In this document: positions 50,928 through 59,997 of the stretch, piece after piece
Layout: every line of letters begins with the position of its first letter
Numbering within the stretch: position 1 is the first letter of the stretch
Origin: Marinihelvus sp963695135
GTDB taxonomy: Bacteria > Pseudomonadota > Gammaproteobacteria > Xanthomonadales > SZUA-36
Assembly: GCA_963695135.1 (NCBI GenBank)
Contig: CAVOGA010000001.1
Coordinates: forward strand, 806,001 to 870,000
DNA length: 64,000 nt
Reading direction: 5' to 3'
Made by a program: the position numbers and the translations under genes
Notes under the pieces: model-generated
Databases searched by the model: none
What the model was told of the DNA's origin: nothing
What the model saw: the letters and a program-made list of their open reading frames with translations, nothing else

Positions 50928-51899
50928 ATGAGTACCTATGACCGGGACTTGCTCCTGCGCGCCTACCGGCGCATGAAGACCATCCGCGAGTTCGAAGAGC
51001 GGCTCAATATCGAGATCCAGAAAGGCGAAATACCCGGATTCACTCACCTGTATGCCGGCCAGGAGGCCGTGGCCGTGGGCGTCTGTGAGCAGCTGGGCAA
51101 TGATGACTACATCGTCAGTACCCACCGCGGACACGGCCACTGCATCGCCAAGGGCTGCGACGTGACCGGCATGATGAAAGAGATTTACGGCCGCCACGAC
51201 GGTTTGTGCAAGGGCAAGGGCGGCTCCATGCACATCGCGGACCGGGACGTGGGCATGCTGGGCGCCAACGCCATCGTGGGTGGCGGGCCGCCGATTGCCG
51301 TGGGCGCGGCGATCGCCACCAGGCTGGACGGCAGGGGGCGCGTGACGGCTTCCTTCTCCGGTGACGGCTCCAGCAACCAGGGCACGGTATTCGAGGCCAT
51401 GAACCTCGCGGTTGTGCTGCAGTTGCCCACGCTGTTCGTCTACGAGAACAACGGCTACAGCGAACACACGGGCGCCGATTACGCTATTGGCGCAGAGGAT
51501 CTCGCCGCGCGCACGGCGGCCTTTGGGATGCCCGTGGAGACCGTCGACGGGAATGACTTTTTTGCCGTGTTCGAAGCCACCGGTCGCGCCGTGCAGCGCG
51601 CCCGCGAGGGCGGCGGGCCGGGTGCGCTCAATTGCGAGACCACGCGCTTTTTCGGTCACTTTGTAGGCGACCCGCAAAAATACCGGGACAAGGACGAGGT
51701 CGCCGCGCATCGCGCGAGCCTGGATTGCCTGGCAAAGTTTCGTGATCGCGTGACCGCGGAGGGCTGGCTCGAGGAAGCCGAGCTCGACCGGATCGACGAA
51801 GAGGTCCTGGCACTGATCGAATCCGCGGTCAGCGAGGCCAAGGCATCCCCCCTGCCCGACGTCGCCGAGCTTATCACCGACGTCTACGCAACCTACTGA
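50928..51899 (+). CDS. Thiamine-diphosphate-dependent dehydrogenase E1 alpha subunit
   Basis: A 323-residue E1alpha of the acetoin/pyruvate dehydrogenase type. The ThDP motif is GDGSSNQG...ENN (Gly145 to Asn175) and SMHIADRDVGMLGANAIVGGG is characteristic. With E1beta it decarboxylates or cleaves a 2-oxo or alpha-hydroxyketone compound and transfers the acyl group to lipoyl-E2. It is followed 9 bp later by E1beta. It resembles AcoA more than PdhA because of its short length. Confidence 0.92.
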   Translation: MSTYDRDLLLRAYRRMKTIREFEERLNIEIQKGEIPGFTHLYAGQEAVAVGVCEQLGNDDYIVSTHRGHGHCIAKGCDVTGMMKEIYGRHDGLCKGKGGSMHIADRDVGMLGANAIVGGGPPIAVGAAIATRLDGRGRVTASFSGDGSSNQGTVFEAMNLAVVLQLPTLFVYENNGYSEHTGADYAIGAEDLAARTAAFGMPVETVDGNDFFAVFEATGRAVQRAREGGGPGALNCETTRFFGHFVGDPQKYRDKDEVAAHRASLDCLAKFRDRVTAEGWLEEAELDRIDEEVLALIESAVSEAKASPLPDVAELITDVYATY

Positions 51900-51908
51900 G
51901 GGGCTGTC

Positions 51909-52928
51909 ATGAGCGAGAGCATCAAAACATTCCGCGACGCGCTCAACGAGGCGCTGCACGAGGAGATGGAGCGCGACCCGCGCGTCATCGTGCTGGGCGA
52001 GGATGTGGCCGGCGGCGCCGGCGGCACCGGTGACACGGTGGAGGCGGCCGGCGGCATTTTTGGCGTCACCCAGGGCCTGGCGCGTAAATTCGGCCGTGAC
52101 CGGGTGATCGACACCCCGATCTCCGAGTCCGCCATCATCGGCGCGGCGAACGGCGCAGCGCTGGCCGGCTACCGGCCGGTGGCGGAGCTGATGTTCGCTG
52201 ACTTTATCGGCGTGTGCATGGACCAGGTCTACAACCAGGCCGCCAAGTTCCGCTACATGTTCGGCGGCAAGATGTCGTGCCCGATGGTGATCCGCACCGC
52301 CATGGGCGCCGGCATGAACATGGGCGCCCAGCACTCCCAGACCATCTATCCGCTGCTGACCGGTGTGCCGGGGCTGAAAATCGTCATTCCCAGCAATGCG
52401 GCAGACGCCAAGGGGCTGCTGATCACCGCAATCCGGGACGATGACCCGGTCGTGTTCTTTGAGCACAAGGCGCTCTACAACAAGAAAGGCCCGGTGCCGG
52501 ACGGCGACTACGCCATTCCCTTTGGCGAGGCGGACATGACCCGCGAAGGCGATGATGTGACCGTGGTCGCCATCGGCCGCATGGTGCCCTTTGCCGAAAA
52601 GGCCATTGACGGCCTGGCGGAGCAGGGTATCAGCGCGGACCTGGTTGATCCGCGCACGGTGTCACCGATGGACTGGGACACGATTTTTGAGTCCCTTGGG
52701 CACACCGGCAGGCTGGTCGTGGTGGACGAGTCGCCGCCGCGTTGCAGCCTGGCCTCGGATATTGCCGGCTACGTTGCCCAGGAAGCCTTCGGCAGCCTGC
52801 GCGCTCCGGTTAAGCTCGTTACAGCGCCGCATGCGCCGGTGCCCTTTTCACCCGGCCTCGAGCGCGCCTATGTTCCCGGACCGGACCGGATCGCCGCCGC
52901 CATCGTCGACTGTGTAAAGGGAGCCTGA
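51909..52928 (+). CDS. Thiamine-diphosphate-dependent dehydrogenase E1 beta subunit
   Basis: A 339-residue transketolase-type E1beta: VLGEDVAGGAGGTGDTVEAAGG, DTPISESAIIGAANGAALAGYRPV and DLVDPRTVSPMDWDTI are typical AcoB/PdhB stretches. It pairs with the E1alpha just upstream and ends 1 base before the E2 gene. The three genes form one unit, but no dihydrolipoamide dehydrogenase (E3) gene is in the window. Confidence 0.92.
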   Translation: MSESIKTFRDALNEALHEEMERDPRVIVLGEDVAGGAGGTGDTVEAAGGIFGVTQGLARKFGRDRVIDTPISESAIIGAANGAALAGYRPVAELMFADFIGVCMDQVYNQAAKFRYMFGGKMSCPMVIRTAMGAGMNMGAQHSQTIYPLLTGVPGLKIVIPSNAADAKGLLITAIRDDDPVVFFEHKALYNKKGPVPDGDYAIPFGEADMTREGDDVTVVAIGRMVPFAEKAIDGLAEQGISADLVDPRTVSPMDWDTIFESLGHTGRLVVVDESPPRCSLASDIAGYVAQEAFGSLRAPVKLVTAPHAPVPFSPGLERAYVPGPDRIAAAIVDCVKGA

Positions 52929-52929
52929 G

Positions 52930-54175
52930 ATGAGCGCGATACATCCCGTTACCATCCCCAAGTGGGGTATCGAGATGCAGGAAGGCACGGTCACCGAGTG
53001 GCGTTTCGCCCAGGGCGATGCGGTGACGAAAGGCGCAGAGCTGATCGACATCGAGTCGGACAAGATTGTGAACACGATGGAGGCGCCGGTCAGCGGTGTG
53101 CTGCACCGGATTATCGCCGGGGTGGACAGCACGCTGAAGGTCGGCCAGTTGCTGGGGGTCATCGCTCCGGCCGACACGCCCGAGGCGGCTATTGACGCCT
53201 TTATCGCGGACTTTGTCCCGGCGGATGCGGGTTTCGGTATTGATGACGACGGTGATGAACGGGCGGACCGGAAGGCGACCGGTTCTGCTGGAGCCGGCGA
53301 TGTGCAAAGCGCAACGCCGGAGGCCGACACCACTCCCAACGGCGAGATCAAGGCCAGCCCGGTTGCAAAACGCCTGGCGAAGAAGCTTGGCGTGGACCTC
53401 GCACTGGTCAGGGGCAGCGGCCGCAACGGCCGGATTTCCACCGCGGACGTGGAGGCTGCCGCCGGCGCAGCGAAGCCGGATGCGCCCGCCGCCGCGCCGG
53501 CAGCGTCCCCCGCGGCTCAGGCATCGACAGCCCCCGCAGCGGAACAGGAAGGCGAACCCCTGTCCAGCCGGGAGCTTGCGGCAGCGCGCCGCCTGGTCGC
53601 CTCAAAACAGGACATCCCCCACTTCTACCTGCAGCGGGACCTGGACATGCGCGCCGCGCTGGCAGCCAGGGAGCGCGAAGGTGTTCCATTGACGGCCCTG
53701 CTGCTCAAGGCGATGGCGGGCGCCCTCGCGGAGCGGCCGCGACTCAATATGCACCTCCTCGGCGATCGCCGCCTGACCCAGGCCGGGGTGGCGGTCAATG
53801 TGGCCGTGGACACGCCCGGGGGCCTGGTGGCGCCGCGGCTTTGCGCTATCGACACGACCGCCGTCGGTGAGCTGTCGGCCCGACTCAAGGCCCTGGCGGA
53901 AAAGGCGCGCGACAAGCGCCTCGACAAGGCACGACCTGGAGCCCGGGGGCATGACGCTGAGCAACCTGGGCATGTTTGGTATTTCCGCTTTTACGGCCAT
54001 AATCAATCCGCCGCAGGTGGCGATCCTGGCCGTTGGCCGGGTTCGACCGCTTGACCTGGGTGAGGGTGCCGTACCCGCCATGACCGCCACCCTGTCCTGC
54101 GACCATCGCGCGATTGATGGCGCAGAGGGCGCCCGTTTCCTCGACGCCCTGCAGGATTCTCTCAACTCGCTCTGA
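52930..54175 (+). pseudogene. Dihydrolipoamide acyltransferase (E2), frameshifted near its 3' end
   Basis: Lipoyl domain with Lys45 in DIESDKIVN, a peripheral-subunit-binding domain (SPVAKRLAKKLGVDLALVRGSGRNGRIS, partly quoted), an Ala/Pro linker and a catalytic domain. The frame breaks near 53930 (after DKRLDKA). The rest, from DLEPGGMTLSNLGMFG to the catalytic DHRAIDG and SLNSL, is in the +1 frame to 54175. Removing one base in GACAAGGCACGACC restores an uninterrupted protein. The active-site His and Asp lie after the break, so the unrepaired protein would be inactive. A sequencing or assembly error is possible. Confidence 0.82.
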
Positions 54176-54199
54176 CACACGGAAAAACGAGGCCCGACC

Positions 54200-56116
54200 A
54201 TGAAGCTCATCCCCATGATCCTGATGCTGACCCTGGCCGGCCTCCTGTCCGCCTGTGGTGGCGGCAGCGACAGCAGCGACAACGCCGGGGCGCCCGGCGA
54301 ACTGGCCGGCGGTGCGGCGGCTGATGCCCCGCACCCGGGCGAGTCGTCATACCAGGCCAAGTGCGCGAGCTGCCATGACCAGGCCGTGTACAAGGCCCCG
54401 AGCCGGCTGTTTCTCGCCATGCTCGGCCCGCAGAATGTGCTGAACGCCATGGAGCATGGCCTGATGCAGGCCCAGGCCGCGACCCTGAGTCGTGACCAGA
54501 AGGTCGCTGTGGCCGAATATCTCACCGGGCAAACCCTGGCGGAGGCGCAGAACGTGCCCCGGCCGCCGGTGTGCGGGCCGGAGGGGGCTTTCGATCCCAA
54601 CTCGCCGCCTACCTCGCGCGGCTGGGGCGTGGACCAGGGCAACAGCCGTTTTCAGCCGGCCGCCACCGGCGGGCTGACCGCCGCTGATCTGACCGACCTG
54701 GAGGTAAAGTGGGCCTTTGCCTATCCCAACTCCATCCAGGCGCGCTCCCAGCCCACCTATGGCGGCGGCGCAATCTACGTTGGCAGCCAGGATGGCACTG
54801 TGTACGCGCTTGATGCGAAAACCGGCTGCGAACGCTGGACCTTCCGGGCCAGTGGCGAGGTGCGCAACGCCATGGTGATTTCGCCCTGGGACGCGGGCGA
54901 ACTGGAGGCGGCGCCAACGCTCTACTTTGCCGATATCGTGGCGCGTGTGTACGCGGTGGATGCCCGCACCGGTGAGCTGCGCTGGGCGCAAAAGGTGGCG
55001 GAGCACCCCTATGCGACGATTACCGGCGCCCTGGCGTTGCATGACGGCCTGGTTTACGTCCCACTGTCCTCCCTTGAAGTTACCGCCGCCGCGGATCCGG
55101 CCTACGCCTGCTGCACTTTCCGCGGCGCGGTGATTGCCCTGAATGCGGCCACCGGCGAGGAGGTATGGCGCACCCACACCATTGAACAAGAACCGGCGAA
55201 GGCCGGTGTGACCCGGGCCGGGACCGATATTCTGGCCCCTTCCGGGGCGCCGGTATGGAACAGCCCGGCCATCGACCCGGTGCGGGGGCGCTTGTACGTT
55301 GGCACCGGGGAAAATTACTCCTCGCCGGCGGATGGCAACTCCGATGCCATCATGGCGTTTGACCTGGTCACCGGTGAAAAGCTCTGGGTCAGCCAGCAGA
55401 CTTCCGGGGACGCTTGGAACGTGGGCTGCCTGAGCGCCTATACCGCGGATGATTCGAATTGCCCGGAAGAGAATGGGCCCGACTATGACTTCGGCTCCTC
55501 ACCGATGCTGCTGACCCTGGACGATGGCAGCGAGGTTCTGGTGGGCGGCCAGAAGTCCGGCCAGGTCGTCGGCCTGGACCCGGATGACGGCAGCGTGCTG
55601 TGGAAGGCCCAGGTGGGCCGCGGTGGCGTGCAGGGCGGCGTGCACTTCGGCATGGCCGCCGAGGGCAGCCGGGCCTACATCCCCATCAATGACATGGAAT
55701 ACCCGGAGGACGCGACCCGTTACGACTACGAGTTTGGTCCGAGGCCCGGTCTTTATGCCCTGGATGCAGCCACCGGTGAGCTCGCCTGGTCCGCGCCGGC
55801 CCCGGACCCCTGCGGGGGCCTGACTGCCTGTGATCCCGGTATTTCCCATGCCATCTCAGCCGTACCCGGCGCCGTGATCGCCGGTTACCTCGATGGCCGT
55901 CTGCGAATTCATGACGGCGAGGACGGCAGCGTTATCTGGGAACTGAATACGCTGCAGGATTTTGCAACGGTCTCCGGGGCAACGGCCCGCGGCGGTTCGT
56001 TCAGCGGCGGCGGTGTGCTCGTGGCCCACGGCATGATCTATGCCAACTCCGGTTACGGCATCTACGGCCACATGCCGGGTAACGTGCTGCTGGCGCTGGG
56101 GCCGAAGGGCGAGTAA
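54200..56116 (+). CDS. Lipoprotein cytochrome c - PQQ-binding-like beta-propeller (PVA-dehydrogenase-like)
   Basis: A 638-residue lipoprotein (GLLSAC, lipidated Cys19). Residues 50-105 form a small cytochrome c with CASCH (Cys55, Cys58, His59). From about residue 120 the protein is an eight-bladed propeller with tryptophan-docking repeats such as GRLYVGTGENYS and GTVYALDAKTGCERW. A vicinal Cys-Cys (AYACCTFRG) occurs near residue 310, as in quinohaemoprotein dehydrogenases. The N-terminal cytochrome plus propeller order is that of polyvinyl-alcohol dehydrogenases. It probably oxidises an alcohol in the periplasm. Confidence 0.88.
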   Translation: MKLIPMILMLTLAGLLSACGGGSDSSDNAGAPGELAGGAAADAPHPGESSYQAKCASCHDQAVYKAPSRLFLAMLGPQNVLNAMEHGLMQAQAATLSRDQKVAVAEYLTGQTLAEAQNVPRPPVCGPEGAFDPNSPPTSRGWGVDQGNSRFQPAATGGLTAADLTDLEVKWAFAYPNSIQARSQPTYGGGAIYVGSQDGTVYALDAKTGCERWTFRASGEVRNAMVISPWDAGELEAAPTLYFADIVARVYAVDARTGELRWAQKVAEHPYATITGALALHDGLVYVPLSSLEVTAAADPAYACCTFRGAVIALNAATGEEVWRTHTIEQEPAKAGVTRAGTDILAPSGAPVWNSPAIDPVRGRLYVGTGENYSSPADGNSDAIMAFDLVTGEKLWVSQQTSGDAWNVGCLSAYTADDSNCPEENGPDYDFGSSPMLLTLDDGSEVLVGGQKSGQVVGLDPDDGSVLWKAQVGRGGVQGGVHFGMAAEGSRAYIPINDMEYPEDATRYDYEFGPRPGLYALDAATGELAWSAPAPDPCGGLTACDPGISHAISAVPGAVIAGYLDGRLRIHDGEDGSVIWELNTLQDFATVSGATARGGSFSGGGVLVAHGMIYANSGYGIYGHMPGNVLLALGPKGE

Positions 56117-56119
56117 GTA

Positions 56120-56572
56120 ATGGCTGAGCCGACCCGTTACTGGGAAGACCTTGAGGTCGGCGAGCGGTTCGTTTCCCGCAGCCGCAGCATCAGCGAGAAG
56201 GAGATCGTCGACTTTGCCACCCGCTACGATCCCCAGTATTTCCACATGGACCCGGAAGCCGCCCGCAACAGTATTTTTGGCGAAGTCGTCGCTTCCGGCG
56301 TGCACAACCTGGCCATCTGGCGGCAGCTGGACCATGAAATCACCGGCGACATCCGCTGGATCTGCGGCGTGGCCTGGGACGACTTCCGCTGGAAGCGCGC
56401 CCTGCGCGCGGGCGACACGGTGCACGTTACCGCCACCTGCCTGTCACGCCGGGAATCCCGCTCGGATCCGGGCCGGGGGATAGCGGTATACCGTTACGCG
56501 ATGATCAACCAGGACGGCGAGGAGATTTTCCGCATGGACAGCACCAACCTGGTTGAGCGGCGTCCGCACTGA
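56120..56572 (+). CDS. MaoC-family hydratase
   Basis: A 150-residue hotdog-fold protein. RSISEKEIVDFATRYDPQYFHMDPEAA and FGEVVASGVHNLAIW form the (R)-hydratase signature, with the Asp-His region at DPQYFHMD. Such enzymes hydrate an enoyl-CoA. It begins 4 bp after the quinohaemoprotein gene and ends the plus-strand run. Confidence 0.9.
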   Translation: MAEPTRYWEDLEVGERFVSRSRSISEKEIVDFATRYDPQYFHMDPEAARNSIFGEVVASGVHNLAIWRQLDHEITGDIRWICGVAWDDFRWKRALRAGDTVHVTATCLSRRESRSDPGRGIAVYRYAMINQDGEEIFRMDSTNLVERRPH

Positions 56573-56635
56573 TCCACCCGCTCTGCAGGGTCAACCCGGA
56601 GGGGAAAGCGTGAGCGGGTTGACCGTCAGCCGGTC

Positions 56636-56932
56636 TCAGGCAACGTGGCCGAAAAACTGCAGATCCATTTCCCCTTCGACGCAATCGAGGATTGGCGGGA
56701 CCAGGCGGTGGTGGAAGTCCGCTTCCTGGTGAAACTCGAAGGCGGCCTGGTCGGCGAAACGCGCATACACCACGTACTTGTTGCGGTCTTCCGTGTGGCG
56801 GATGACATCGTAGACCAGCAGCCCGGGCTCTTTCTCATGGGAAATCTCCGAGAGTTCGGTTTGCAGGCGCTCGAAGTCTGCCTCGCGTCCCCTGGCCACG
56901 TTCAGCGTGGCGATAAAAACAACCTGGCTCAT
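56636..56932 (-). CDS. ABM-domain quinol/antibiotic-biosynthesis monooxygenase-like protein
   Basis: A 98-residue ferredoxin-like dimer-type ABM protein: VFIATLNVARGREADFERLQTE, YDVIRHTEDRNKYVVYARF and FHQEADFHHRLV. Cofactor-free monooxygenases or quinol-handling enzymes share this fold. Its ATG overlaps the stop of the acyl-CoA ligase gene, so the two are translationally coupled. Confidence 0.87.
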   Translation of the reverse strand: MSQVVFIATLNVARGREADFERLQTELSEISHEKEPGLLVYDVIRHTEDRNKYVVYARFADQAAFEFHQEADFHHRLVPPILDCVEGEMDLQFFGHVA

Positions 56933-58578
56933 AGTCCCAACTCCTCTTTAATCTGGTCCTGCAGTCTGAATTTCTGAATCTTCGTTGAAGAGGTCGGCCA
57001 CTCGCTGACAAAGCGGACGTGCCGGGGCACCTTGAAGCCGGCAATCCGCTCTTTGCAAAAGGCGATCAGCTCCGCCTCCTCCGCGCTTTTTCCGGCTTCC
57101 AGTTCCACGAAGGCGACCGGCACCTCGATCAGGCGCGGGTGGGGCAGGGGCACGACCTGCGCGAGCTTGACGGCCTCGTGCGCCTGCAAACAGCTTTCAA
57201 TTTCAATCGCTGCGACGTTTTCCCCGCCGACCTTGAGCATGTCACGCAGGCGGCCGTGAAACATGAGCTGGCCGTCTTCATCAATGGAGATCATGTCGCC
57301 GGAATGAAACCAGCCGTCACTGTCCAGCGCCTCGCCGGTTTTTCCAGGTGACTTGTAGTATTCGTTAAACGTCGAATAGCCGCGGATCCAGGCTTCCCCG
57401 CGTTCCCCGGGCGCACATTCCTCGCCGGTTTCCGGGTTCATGGCTTTCACCTCGATTCCGGACAGGGGCACGCCGAGGCGCTGAAAGCGGCGGTCCTCGG
57501 GATCATCGAGCCGGCTGGTGGTCACCGTGCCGGCGGTCTCGGTCATGCCAAAGGTGCCGACAAACACGGCGTTCGGTAATGCCTTTTTCATTTTCGCGGC
57601 AATTTCCGGCGGCTGGACCGCGAAATTCGCGTTCATCAGCTTGATGCGGGACAGGTCCGTTGTTTCGAAATCCGGGTGGTCAACCAGGTCGGACATGATG
57701 GTCCAGAAGCAGGGGTAGGTTGCCGTGACCTGTTCCTCCTCCATCATCTTCAGGGCTTCGCCGGCCTGGAAGTAGCCCATCGTCACGTAGGTGCCAAAGC
57801 GGCTGAAAATACTGACCAGCGGGAGGATTGCGGCGATATGAAACATGGGCAGTGGCGACCAGAAACTGTCCTCACGCCCGAGTTCATAGCGTTCCGCCAG
57901 CGCGGCGCTGTTGCGCACGATGGCCTCGTGGGAAATCATGCAGCCCTTGGGGTTGGCGGTTGTGCCGGAGGTATAGAGAATCAGCGCCGTGCCGCCCAGC
58001 CGCACCTGCAGACGCGCCAGGTGCAGCGCATCGGCGTCGCCGTCGGCTGCGCAGGCTTCGAACTCCGCCTCGCTGAGCATCGCGTTACTGGTCGAACCGC
58101 CGTAAAGAATGATGTTTCTGAGCAGCGGTGCGCCTTTCAGTTTCAGGGCGCGGGCATCCTGCCCGGCAAGGTCCGGGAAGGCCAGGTTCAGGCGTTCCAC
58201 GAAGTTCACCGCCTCGGCGATCTTGTCGGTGGTGAAAAGCGCCTTCAGGTCCGCGTTCTCGACCACGTAGGCCAGTTCCGGCGGCTGGTAGCGCGCATTG
58301 ATCGGGACGGTCACGGCGCCCAGCAGCGCGATTGCGAACATTGACTCGACGAAATCCAGGCCGGTGGGCAGCAGCAGTCCCACGTGGTCGCCGGGGCCTA
58401 TGCCCAGCGCCTGCAGCGCCATGGCCTTGTTGATCGCGCGGTCGCGCAGTTCACCGTAGGTCGCCCGGCGATGGGGCAGGACGATGGCGAGGTGATCAGG
58501 GCGTTCGTCGGCGGCGTGCAGCAGCAAATCACCCAGACTTGTGGCCCGCAGCCGGATATCAGAAATCGCTTTGCTCAT
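56929..58578 (-). CDS. AMP-dependent acyl-CoA synthetase
   Basis: A 549-residue ANL-family ligase. The phosphate-binding loop is LILYTSGTTANPKG, with FGMTETAGT and GWFHSGDMISIDEDGQL following. The C-terminal SSTKIQKFRL holds the catalytic Lys. The acceptor may be a carboxylic acid produced in this pathway. It lies between two small ABM genes on the minus strand, downstream of operator copy 2. Confidence 0.93.
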   Translation of the reverse strand: MSKAISDIRLRATSLGDLLLHAADERPDHLAIVLPHRRATYGELRDRAINKAMALQALGIGPGDHVGLLLPTGLDFVESMFAIALLGAVTVPINARYQPPELAYVVENADLKALFTTDKIAEAVNFVERLNLAFPDLAGQDARALKLKGAPLLRNIILYGGSTSNAMLSEAEFEACAADGDADALHLARLQVRLGGTALILYTSGTTANPKGCMISHEAIVRNSAALAERYELGREDSFWSPLPMFHIAAILPLVSIFSRFGTYVTMGYFQAGEALKMMEEEQVTATYPCFWTIMSDLVDHPDFETTDLSRIKLMNANFAVQPPEIAAKMKKALPNAVFVGTFGMTETAGTVTTSRLDDPEDRRFQRLGVPLSGIEVKAMNPETGEECAPGERGEAWIRGYSTFNEYYKSPGKTGEALDSDGWFHSGDMISIDEDGQLMFHGRLRDMLKVGGENVAAIEIESCLQAHEAVKLAQVVPLPHPRLIEVPVAFVELEAGKSAEEAELIAFCKERIAGFKVPRHVRFVSEWPTSSTKIQKFRLQDQIKEELGL

Positions 58579-58587
58579 GCGCCCGGC

Positions 58588-58878
58588 TCAGTCGAGGTGT
58601 TCGAGAAACTCGCGAACGTAAGTGCCGTCAAGGCACTCAACCAGGGGTGGCGCCAGTTCGTGAAAGTGCGGGGTATCGCGGTGGGCTTCCTCGGCCGCGG
58701 CGTCGACAAACGACTCATAAACCGCGTAGCCAAGTTCTGTTTCCGGCAAGCGAAAGAACTCGTAGCCGACGCAACCGGCTTCATTGGCGCGGACCTGTTC
58801 GGTGAGCGCCTTGGCGAGCCGTTCGAATTCCGCCTCCTTGCCGGGCTTTACCTTCATGCGGGCGATGAATGTCATCAT
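58588..58878 (-). CDS. ABM-domain monooxygenase-like protein
   Basis: A 96-residue ABM protein (MMTFIARMKVKPGKEAEFERLAKAL, YEFFRLPETELGYAVYESFV, HFHELAPPLV), a paralogue-like partner of the one at 56636. It is the first gene of the minus-strand unit controlled by operator copy 2 and is followed 9 bp later by the ligase gene. Confidence 0.87.
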   Translation of the reverse strand: MMTFIARMKVKPGKEAEFERLAKALTEQVRANEAGCVGYEFFRLPETELGYAVYESFVDAAAEEAHRDTPHFHELAPPLVECLDGTYVREFLEHLD

Positions 58879-58926
58879 GAGCGTTCTCCCAGGGGCGTCT
58901 GTGCGCCATCGTTACAGCGATTGGGC

Positions 58927-58996
58927 ATGGTAGCACCGGCCCTTTTTCAAATAAACAGTCCTGACTGTTTTTTTATCCCGGGGCCGCTGCTAGACT
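58927..58996. promoter_or_regulatory. Regulon operator copy 2, divergent promoters
   Basis: The palindrome reads AAACAGTC-CT-GACTGTTT at 58953-58970, the reverse complement of the other two copies. On the plus strand TAGACT (58991-58996) follows after 20 bp; on the minus strand TACCAT (58932-58927) also follows after exactly 20 bp. It therefore sits symmetrically between the Rieske ferredoxin gene and the ABM-ligase unit. Confidence 0.82.
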
Positions 58997-59026
58997 CGCC
59001 CCACGGCCAAGCAAAGGTTTGAGTTC

Positions 59027-59368
59027 ATGTCCGATTCGTCGTTTGTCGATGTTGCCCCGGAAGCCGATATTCCGGAAAAGGGCTTTCGCTGCTTCCGCGT
59101 CCAGGATGTCGCCATCGTGCTGTGCCGTTTTCGTGACGAGATCTTTGCCATCGAAAACCTCTGCTCCCACGCGCTTGCCAGTTTCGACGAAGGGCGCATG
59201 CGGGGCTACCGCCTGATGTGCCCCCTCCACGGCGCCACCTTCGACATCCGCGACGGCTCCGTCACCGGCGCCCCCGCCACCCGCCCCATCAAATCCTTCC
59301 CCGTCCGCATCACCAACGGAACCGTCGCAGTCGATATCGCTGGAGCAGAGCCGACTCCTTCCGTGTAG
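59027..59368 (+). CDS. Rieske [2Fe-2S] ferredoxin
   Basis: A 113-residue Rieske ferredoxin. The ligands are CSH (ENLCSHALAS) and CPLHGATFDI, matching BphF/NdoA-type ferredoxins of aromatic dioxygenases. This is a second electron carrier besides the [2Fe-2S] ferredoxin at 45612, which would fit two oxygenases with different carriers. It lies 30 bp downstream of the -10 box of operator copy 2. Confidence 0.92.
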   Translation: MSDSSFVDVAPEADIPEKGFRCFRVQDVAIVLCRFRDEIFAIENLCSHALASFDEGRMRGYRLMCPLHGATFDIRDGSVTGAPATRPIKSFPVRITNGTVAVDIAGAEPTPSV

Positions 59369-59480
59369 CCGGTTCCCGGCTGGAATTCCCTGCAACAAGT
59401 AGTATCCCGGTCCTTGTTACCCCCTCCTGCCCGGACCCGGCCGACCCACCCTACCTGCGAAGGGCCCAGCATCCAAACCG

Positions 59481-59996
59481 CTACCCCCGAACAGGGTCAG
59501 TGCCATCCCAGTTGTCGGCTTTTGATTTCATGTAGTCGAAGGCGCTGCGGGCGCTGGCGTCGACCTCGATGAGTTCCAGCATGGTGCCGTTGTGGAAGAT
59601 CGTGTCCACGTATGCGAAGTTGATGCCGTTCGAGGTGCGGCCCTGCTGGACGATTTTTTTGCGCAGGTCATGCTGGTCCAGGGTGGCCTGCAGGTCGTCA
59701 ATCAGGACGCCCATGTGTTGCAGGCCGGGTTCGTTCCGGGCGAGAAATTCGGTGTAGATGCTGGGCGCGTCGTTGTACTGCTGGACGAGTTCGATCTGCT
59801 GGTTGCCGGTGTAGGCGATGACCACGCCCATGTCGATATCGACAGGTTCGCCGCGGAACTCGCACCACTCGAACTCGATGTGGTCCATCAGGAAAAAAGG
59901 GCCAACGCCCATGACGTTGATCCAGTGATCGGCGGCGGCGCGCCAGTCATGCACCGCGTAGCCGTTCTGCAGGATGGGTCCAAAGAAGCGGCTCAT
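59481..59996 (-). CDS. VOC-family (glyoxalase/extradiol dioxygenase fold) protein
   Basis: A 171-residue protein with two beta-alpha-beta-beta-beta modules: QNGYAVHDWRAAADHWINVMGVGPFF and EPGLQHMGVLIDDLQATLDQHDL (partly quoted). The metal-binding residues may be H in LQHMG and E in MLELIEVD, but the set is incomplete compared with ring-cleaving dioxygenases, so the activity is open (isomerase, epimerase or lyase). It lies 1 bp from the acyl-CoA dehydrogenase gene and is translated in the same unit. Confidence 0.82.
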   Translation of the reverse strand: MSRFFGPILQNGYAVHDWRAAADHWINVMGVGPFFLMDHIEFEWCEFRGEPVDIDMGVVIAYTGNQQIELVQQYNDAPSIYTEFLARNEPGLQHMGVLIDDLQATLDQHDLRKKIVQQGRTSNGINFAYVDTIFHNGTMLELIEVDASARSAFDYMKSKADNWDGTDPVRG

Positions 59997-59997
59997 T

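Noticed and set aside
50709..52466. Minus-strand open frame of 585 codons
   Set aside because: Antisense to the Rieske and E1 genes; no recognisable domain.
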